Shown here one piece after another: positions 6,394-11,143 of a stretch of 11,143 nt of DNA. Within the stretch, counting starts at the first letter, position 1; each line of letters starts with the position of its first letter. This DNA is from Candidatus Dadabacteria bacterium (GTDB lineage Bacteria; Bdellovibrionota_C; UBA2361; J135). The notes under the pieces were generated by a model. That model saw only the letters and a program-made list of their open reading frames with translations. It was not told the origin of the DNA and ran no database searches. The DNA lies in the NCBI GenBank assembly GCA_003694225.1, contig RFKT01000150.1, positions 1 through 11,143 on the forward strand, in the 5' to 3' direction. A program made the translations under genes and the position numbers.

Positions 6394-6900
6394 ATGAGAT
6401 CAGCACTGCTCTTAAACGCCTCCTATGAGCCACTTATGGTCATATCGTGGCAAAAGGCTGTAACGCTCTTTTTTATGGGTAAGGTCGAGGTGATAGAGGA
6501 GTACGACCAAGACATCCGATCGGTATCGATAGTTATTAAGGCTCCGGCAGTAGTAAGACTTCTCCGCTATGTGAAGCGGCGTACCGTAAGGCCGGCTCTG
6601 TCAAGAGTAAATGTATTTGCTCGAGACAATTTTGAGTGCCAGTACTGCGGAGCAAAGCTTCAATCCAAAATAGCTACAATTGACCATGTAATCCCCAAAA
6701 GTCGAGGAGGCACCACCTGCTGGACGAATGTGGTTACCTGTTGTATGAAGTGTAATCGGAAAAAGGGGGGCAAAACTCCCAAAGAAGCAAATATGCCACT
6801 AAGGAAGAAGCCAAAGGAACCTCATTGGCTTCCTGTATTAACCTTTAGAATGAACGGCAATGTCCCAAAACTGTGGCAAAACTTTATTAACCTTAAGTGA
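6394..6900 (+). CDS. Small HNH endonuclease family protein
   Basis: This 168-residue protein has a short N-terminal alpha/beta region (MRSALLLNASYEPLMVISW) and an HNH nuclease domain at about 75-130. The domain has a zinc-binding CQYC (C82, C85) and CMKC (C117, C120), the catalytic block IDHVIPKSRGG with H98, and N112 and N121 at the second and third HNH positions. Stand-alone proteins with this N-terminal signature occur in many bacteria, usually without a known target. The start at ATG 6394 is chosen because AGAGGA lies 6 nt upstream; a longer reading from TTG at 6340 has no such signal. Its last 41 nt overlap the next gene in another frame, suggesting translational coupling with the tRNA nucleotidyltransferase. 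Restriction, repair and RNA-cleaving roles all remain open. Confidence 0.85.
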   Translation: MRSALLLNASYEPLMVISWQKAVTLFFMGKVEVIEEYDQDIRSVSIVIKAPAVVRLLRYVKRRTVRPALSRVNVFARDNFECQYCGAKLQSKIATIDHVIPKSRGGTTCWTNVVTCCMKCNRKKGGKTPKEANMPLRKKPKEPHWLPVLTFRMNGNVPKLWQNFINLK

Positions 6901-8266
6901 AGCCAGCGAAAAGCTCTGCCTTCTTGCCAAATCTAGTCCTGTGCAAAGAATTGCCGACGCCTTAGGCGACAAGAGCCGCCTGCACATTGTGGGAGGCTCG
7001 GTAAGGGAGACCTTGCTTGGGAAGACACATGGAGACCTCGATTTAGCCTGCCGCGTGAAGCCAGATCAAGTTTTGGATAGGCTTAACAAAGCTGGGATAC
7101 ACTGTGTTCCAACAGGGATTGAGCACGGCACCGTTATCGCAGTTATTGATGGAACTAATGTTGAAATTACTACCTTTAGAGCTCCTGGGTCTCGATATGT
7201 GGGGAAGCAACGGTATTCTAATGATATTTTAACGGATCTTCAGGGACGAGATTTTACAATCAATGCGATCGCATACTCCATCGCCGACAATAAAATCATT
7301 GATCCCCTCTCTGGATACGATGATTTAACCAAGGGAGTGGTGAAAGCTGTTATGAGTCCGAGAGAGCGGTTTCATGAAGATCCTCTGCGGATGATGCGTA
7401 TGGTGCGCTTTGGCCCTGTAGAAAATAGAAAAATAGATGATGCTACATACGATACTGCCAAGGCATACTATAATCTTATCGAAAAGGTTTCATGGGAGAG
7501 GATTAGGGACGAGTTCATCAAAATAATTCTATCCGATTATCCTGCTGAGGGATTAGAAGCATTAAAGGATTTAAAGATTCTCAATATAATTCTTCCCGAA
7601 ATTGTGCCTAGCTACGGCTTTGAACAGAATGAATACCATCTCTATGATGTCTTTGAGCATACATTAAAGGTGATAGAAAATACGCCCCAGAACCTTACAC
7701 AGCGCATTACCGCTCTTTTCCACGATATAGGGAAGCCCTATACCCTATCAGTAGGGGAGGATGGCAGACGCCACTTTTATAAGCACGAGATAGTCGGTAC
7801 AGATCTGGCGAAAAAAGCTATGAAGCGGCTCAAATTTCCTAATAAACAGATAAAGGATGTAACAACTCTTGTGAGGCACCATATGAGGCCTATCGAGTGC
7901 GGTCCTGCGGGGCTGAGGAGGCTATACAGAGATCTCGGGGAACTATTCGATACATGGCTTGAGTTTAAGAGAGCCGATGCGCTAGGAGCAAAAATGGACG
8001 AAGAAGAATTTAACAAAAGGCTAAGGACGTTCTATGAACTTATAGATGAAGAGGAGAGGAGGAGGCAGGAAGAGAATTACCTAAAGCTCGCTGTAAACGG
8101 GCATGATCTTATAGAGCTTGGATATAAAGAGGGGAAAAAGCTTGGAAAGGCATTAAAAAAACTTGAAGAAGCTGTTTTGGATGACCCTTCTCTCAATGAA
8201 AGGGAAACCCTTTTAAGCCTTGCCAAGGAATACCTCCTCTCTTCAGAATTTAACAACGGAGTATGA
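6860..8266 (+). CDS. cca: tRNA nucleotidyltransferase (CCA-adding type) with HD domain
   Basis: Class II nucleotidyltransferases of this type add all or part of the 3'-terminal CCA to tRNA. The 468 residues begin with the catalytic head: GGSVRETLLG (45-54), the metal-binding D59 and D61 in GDLDLA, RDFTINAIAY (130-139) and DPLRMMRMVRF (174-184). An HD phosphohydrolase domain follows, with H267 (FEHTLK), H288-D289 (FHDIGKP), H309 (YKHE) and H340-H341 (VRHHM). The tail has NGHDLIELGYKEGKKLGKAL (404-423), typical of the family's C-terminal tRNA-binding end. Whether it adds CCA, only A, or only CC cannot be read from the motifs. The ATG at 6860 lies inside the HNH gene; the next possible start, GTG 6941, sits just before the conserved region and lacks a ribosome site. 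The end overlaps the convergent gene by 24 nt. Confidence 0.9.
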   Translation: MSQNCGKTLLTLSEASEKLCLLAKSSPVQRIADALGDKSRLHIVGGSVRETLLGKTHGDLDLACRVKPDQVLDRLNKAGIHCVPTGIEHGTVIAVIDGTNVEITTFRAPGSRYVGKQRYSNDILTDLQGRDFTINAIAYSIADNKIIDPLSGYDDLTKGVVKAVMSPRERFHEDPLRMMRMVRFGPVENRKIDDATYDTAKAYYNLIEKVSWERIRDEFIKIILSDYPAEGLEALKDLKILNIILPEIVPSYGFEQNEYHLYDVFEHTLKVIENTPQNLTQRITALFHDIGKPYTLSVGEDGRRHFYKHEIVGTDLAKKAMKRLKFPNKQIKDVTTLVRHHMRPIECGPAGLRRLYRDLGELFDTWLEFKRADALGAKMDEEEFNKRLRTFYELIDEEERRRQEENYLKLAVNGHDLIELGYKEGKKLGKALKKLEEAVLDDPSLNERETLLSLAKEYLLSSEFNNGV

Positions 8267-9961
8267 CCCACGAGGCGGCAAGGGTTGTTTACTAAATCTA
8301 GCTTGTCTATCCCTAATTCTCCTTACACGTCGTTTAAGGACTTCATTTGGATCCTTTCCTTCCCTGAGCGCCTCTTTAACAGCCAAAACAAGACTGCCCT
8401 CATAACTGCCTACTAAGTCAGTAGCTCCATTGTTCTTGCACCAATTCCTTACATATTCAGCAGGCTCTATATCAGTTTTTGTCTTAGCATGTGAAGCTTT
8501 TGTATCGGGGTCTCTGTCATCACTGAAGGATGGAAAGTGCTCTAGTATTATCTCTTGTCTCCTAGGAATATATCCTAAGGATAAAAGAGAAAGCAGCTCA
8601 CGGGGAGAAGAGAGTCCATTAGGAGCAATACGCTTAAAGAACTCTCTCAAAGTAGTCAGAGAAGAGTCAGGCGCTGGGAGATAGCCAATAGCATTTAATA
8701 TTATTTCTTCTAACTGGTGCAAAGAACAATTTCTTCTGAAGGTTATCTTTTGGTACACACATTCTCCGATTTCCTCTCTGGTCGCTTCATCTAAAAACAT
8801 CCTTGCAGCCTTAAAGATCTCAGAGAGTCTTTTCACGCTTCTTGGCACATCTCCTCCAATCCATGCTCTTATATATTTTTCTGAGAAACGGTTTAAATTA
8901 CTATGTCGTCTTCGATAATCACGGAGAAACTGACTCAATTGTCTAGCTTCGCCTTTGGATACGGCCAACTCATAGGCACTCATAAAATCTCTATATTCTG
9001 CAGGAGTAGCCCTTAATTTCGGATTGGCGCCAAACCACCTCTGACAATACCGCACCAATAGATCGAAAGAGCCATTATACCTAAAAAGAGCAGAATCTTT
9101 AAGACGCAGCAAATCTCCTGGATCACGAATACTAAGACCTTTTTGTGTTACAACTGGATAGATTTCATATTCAGTGAGCATCAAAGCCACAAAATTAATT
9201 GTCTGCTCGTCTCTGCCTCTGCAAAAATGGATCCCTACTTTGCTTTTACACATTCTCCAATGTGTTGCTCCCATGAATCCTTCCAGAAACGCCCGTCTTT
9301 CTTCTTTGGTTAAGAGATGATGCCACGGCATCTTTAAAATATTTCTGGACGAGCCTCTTTCAGATGCGACATCTTTCAAGTAGCCCATCAATACTCCATG
9401 CTCTCTAATCAATTCATTAAAGAGATTGGCATCAATTGAAGGAAAATCGTGTAAGGAAGCAATCGCTCCCTTTAATCGGGTTTGTAGTGGTGTGTCATCA
9501 ATATCCTCCGCTTGAGGGAGCTTCCCCCCTTTTCCCATGAAGACTCCTAATACAAAGGCCATATCTAGTCGTGTTGAGCGAATAACTCTCAACCTAGAAG
9601 GTCTCTCTCCAGCAACCCCTACAGTCCATTTCGCTATTCTTCGTGGAACTGAACCTCTGATCCATGATTGTACAGTTGTCCTGTGAAGTCCAACAGCATT
9701 ACCAATCTGCGAACAGCTTCTTCCTTCTTCTCTCAACCTGAGAACTTTCTTATATTGTTTCAGGACGTTGCGGATCTCTCTTATCTCTCTTCTGCAAGAC
9801 TTTGGTCCATAGACTTCTCTCACTCTCTTTATAGCAAGACCAGCCAGATGCTCAACTCTGGCTAATTTCTCTTCCTGACTTTTAAAAGCATGATCCTCCC
9901 CTATATTTCCTGGTAGTTGGTTAGTTTTTGCCTTCTTGGAACAGCCGTGATGATACTTCAT
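8243..9961 (-). CDS. HTH protein with a degenerate LAGLIDADG-like domain (function unknown)
   Basis: A 572-residue protein whose full-length family I do not recognise. Residues about 72-108 form a helix-turn-helix (EEGRSCSQIGNAVGLHRTT, then QSWIRGSVPRR). Next comes AFVLGVFMGKGGKL (135-148), which matches the first LAGLIDADG helix of solitary HTH-linked homing endonucleases (LGxxLGDG), but with K144 where the catalytic Asp belongs. AFLEGFMGATH (224-234) matches the second helix (FLRGxFDADG), with T233 in place of Asp. FVALMLTEYEIYPVVTQKG (257-275) fits the end of the fold. A second HTH-like motif, IRAWIGGDVPR (364-374), echoes the first. The C-terminal 190 residues are unassigned and basic at the end. 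I infer a nuclease-dead DNA-binding protein, in the manner of WhiA. The ATG at 9961 has GGGGA about 9 nt upstream. It is the only minus-strand gene in this part and overlaps the cca end by 24 nt. Confidence 0.72.
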   Translation of the reverse strand: MKYHHGCSKKAKTNQLPGNIGEDHAFKSQEEKLARVEHLAGLAIKRVREVYGPKSCRREIREIRNVLKQYKKVLRLREEGRSCSQIGNAVGLHRTTVQSWIRGSVPRRIAKWTVGVAGERPSRLRVIRSTRLDMAFVLGVFMGKGGKLPQAEDIDDTPLQTRLKGAIASLHDFPSIDANLFNELIREHGVLMGYLKDVASERGSSRNILKMPWHHLLTKEERRAFLEGFMGATHWRMCKSKVGIHFCRGRDEQTINFVALMLTEYEIYPVVTQKGLSIRDPGDLLRLKDSALFRYNGSFDLLVRYCQRWFGANPKLRATPAEYRDFMSAYELAVSKGEARQLSQFLRDYRRRHSNLNRFSEKYIRAWIGGDVPRSVKRLSEIFKAARMFLDEATREEIGECVYQKITFRRNCSLHQLEEIILNAIGYLPAPDSSLTTLREFFKRIAPNGLSSPRELLSLLSLGYIPRRQEIILEHFPSFSDDRDPDTKASHAKTKTDIEPAEYVRNWCKNNGATDLVGSYEGSLVLAVKEALREGKDPNEVLKRRVRRIRDRQARFSKQPLPPRGSYSVVKF

Positions 9962-10027
9962 AATTCAGGTTCCCCATTAATTCCTAATAGACAGTTATTC
10001 GCCCCTCCCCCAACACTCCCTACTTTA

Positions 10028-10033
10028 TATAAT
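10028..10033 (+). promoter_or_regulatory. Candidate -10 box upstream of the small membrane protein gene
   Basis: TATAAT in the context TTTATATAATGG is a perfect -10 hexamer in the 162-bp divergent gap. No recognisable -35 lies 16-18 nt upstream, where the sequence is C-rich. The leader to the ATG at 10124 would be about 85 nt. Confidence 0.3.
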
Positions 10034-10123
10034 GGCAATTTCTTAATCAACTCTCATGAGGGTGAAAAGCTTTCCCTTAGACCTATCCACAACCAAGTTT
10101 TTATGGCATATAATAGGAAGGAG

Positions 10124-10624
10124 ATGATCAAAACTATATTAAAATCCGCTCTATTGCTTTGCTCCATTCTATGGCTCCTAGAATATAACTATACTTATCT
10201 AACGAGCAGATCTGCCTTGCAGGAAAGGTATGAGGAGTGGTTTCGAAACTATTCTCCTAAATATAGCGCAGAAAGAATTAGCCCATCGAAAGACAAGCTT
10301 ATAGTGGTTTTTAGAGGTAGAAAGATAATTTTCCGACCTTCGCAAGAACCATCTTCTAAGGCCAAGTATATCCACCTATTAAAATTGCTTAAGGAAGCCA
10401 AGCTTTTCAATGGGGATTGTTCAAACCAGCTCTTACCTCAAGGAGTGAAACTTGGCGTTTATTCAGAGAAAGCCGTTTTCTCTTGTCTTCTTGATATAAA
10501 CCGAATCAATTCAAATCCTGCGGCCATGCTGTTTTTTAAACTTATTGAGATCTATGGAAAAGCAAGTTATCCTGAAGCGGTTGCGTCATCTAACTCAAAA
10601 TCTGAGGGGTCAGAGCAGTTATAA
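10124..10624 (+). CDS. Membrane-anchored protein of unknown function
   Basis: A 166-residue protein that I do not recognise. The N terminus has one hydrophobic segment at about residues 5-24 (ILKSALLLCSILWLLEYNY) preceded by Lys4, which should act as an uncleaved signal anchor with the remainder outside the cytoplasm. The outer part is mixed alpha/beta in character, with strands such as KLIVVFRGRKIIFRP (58-72) and helix KYIHLLKLLKEAKLF (81-95). It has two cysteines, C99 and C121, that could form a disulfide. The tail is rich in Ser and Glu. The start is set at ATG 10124 because AGGAAGGAG directly precedes it, with AGGA 5 nt away; ATG 10103 and a TTG at 9917 are longer options without ribosome sites. 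An HD hydrolase gene follows after 58 nt on the same strand. Confidence 0.6.
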   Translation: MIKTILKSALLLCSILWLLEYNYTYLTSRSALQERYEEWFRNYSPKYSAERISPSKDKLIVVFRGRKIIFRPSQEPSSKAKYIHLLKLLKEAKLFNGDCSNQLLPQGVKLGVYSEKAVFSCLLDINRINSNPAAMLFFKLIEIYGKASYPEAVASSNSKSEGSEQL

Positions 10625-10682
10625 TACGCAGCGAATTTGAGTTTAACTTTGAGTAAACATTAATCACTTATAAAAAAGCACT

Positions 10683-11143
10683 ATGGAGCATTCAGATAAG
10701 AGAAAACGGGCCTTTGCGCTTTTACAGGAATACACAAAATCAGAGAGCTTAATAAAGCATGCTTTATGCGTAGAAGCCGCTATGAGATGGTACGCAGATT
10801 ATTTCAATTGCGGACGAGATGAAATGGAAAAATGGGGTATAACAGGGCTTTTGCATGACTTTGATTATGAGAAGTATCCGGATCCAGACAATGGCCCTTG
10901 TAATGGCAAAGGGCATCCCTATGCTGGCTGCGAAATATTAAGAGAGCAAGGTTATGACGAGGAAATTATTGAAGCCATAATGGGGCATGCCTTATACACA
11001 GGGGTTGAAAGGAAAACCTTGATGGCAAAAACGCTTTTTGCTGTAGATGAGCTTACAGGTTTGGTTGTGGCTTCTACCCTGGTGCGTCCTGACAGATCCC
11101 TTCATACACTTACATCCAAATCTGTTAAAAAGAAGATGAAGGA
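10683..11143 (+). CDS. HD-domain hydrolase, COG2316-like, N-terminal part (cut by window edge)
   Basis: The visible 153 residues begin MEHSDKRKRAFALLQEYTKS and match the small predicted HD-superfamily hydrolases of COG2316. Putative metal ligands are H26 (LIKHALCVE), H58-D59 (GLLHDFDYEKYPDP), H78 (GHPYAG), H102 (IMGHALY) and D122 (FAVDELTGL). VASTLVRPDRSLHTL (129-143) is a conserved block following the HD core. Family members are about 180-200 residues, so only the last few dozen codons should be missing. The substrate is not established for this group. The ATG at 10683 lacks a clear Shine-Dalgarno; it lies 58 nt after the preceding gene and may be co-transcribed with it. Confidence 0.85.
   Translation, partial: MEHSDKRKRAFALLQEYTKSESLIKHALCVEAAMRWYADYFNCGRDEMEKWGITGLLHDFDYEKYPDPDNGPCNGKGHPYAGCEILREQGYDEEIIEAIMGHALYTGVERKTLMAKTLFAVDELTGLVVASTLVRPDRSLHTLTSKSVKKKMK

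Noticed and set aside
8243..9961. Active homing endonuclease encoded in an intron or intein
   Set aside because: The gene is free-standing, on the opposite strand to its neighbours and not inside an interrupted gene. Both catalytic Asp positions are substituted.
9917..10123. N-terminal extension of the small membrane protein from TTG 9917
   Set aside because: It would overlap the start of the opposite gene, has no ribosome site and would bury the signal anchor 70 residues in. ATG 10124 has a purine-rich ribosome site.
10625..10682. Terminator between the membrane protein and HD hydrolase genes
   Set aside because: GTTTA/TAAAC gives only a 5-bp AT-rich stem without a following T-run, so co-transcription is more likely.

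Overview
This is an ordinary-looking bacterial chromosomal segment, moderately AT-rich by eye, with housekeeping genes and two or three less familiar ones. No rRNA, tRNA, CRISPR array, insertion sequence or phage structural gene was seen. The taxon cannot be fixed from the sequence. ScpA, a bacterial-type LysA, a Shine-Dalgarno signal and an MJ0042/DUF3426 membrane protein all say Bacteria. The zinc-ribbon/DUF3426 protein and the small HNH protein would fit a deltaproteobacterium-like or other Gram-negative lineage, but that is a weak inference.

Left part (1-2150), minus strand: the 5' part of scpA (chromosome segregation) runs off the left edge. It is preceded by a 195-bp leader/promoter region with direct repeats and hairpins. 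Upstream of that is a complete glutamate dehydrogenase gene. A 303-bp non-coding gap separates gdh from a divergent plus-strand gene for a zinc-ribbon/single-TM/DUF3426 protein (2151-3101).

Middle (3185-6150), minus strand: a tight operon lysA - upp - tyrosine recombinase, with gaps of 20 and 15 nt. It joins the last step of lysine synthesis, uracil salvage and an Xer-family recombinase that has all six catalytic residues. A 243-bp divergent region separates it from a plus-strand pair: a small HNH nuclease (6394-6900) whose 3' end overlaps the start of a CCA-adding-type tRNA nucleotidyltransferase with an HD domain (6860-8266).

Right part: a 572-residue minus-strand gene (8243-9961) converges on, and overlaps by 24 nt, the tRNA nucleotidyltransferase gene. 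Its N-terminal half looks like a helix-turn-helix followed by a LAGLIDADG-type domain in which both catalytic acidic positions are replaced (K144 and T233), and an HTH-associated motif recurs in its second half. It may be a homing endonuclease relic turned DNA-binding protein, and it is the most interesting object here. Divergent from it, on the plus strand, are a small membrane-anchored protein of unknown function (10124-10624) and the 5' part of a COG2316-type HD-domain hydrolase running off the right edge.
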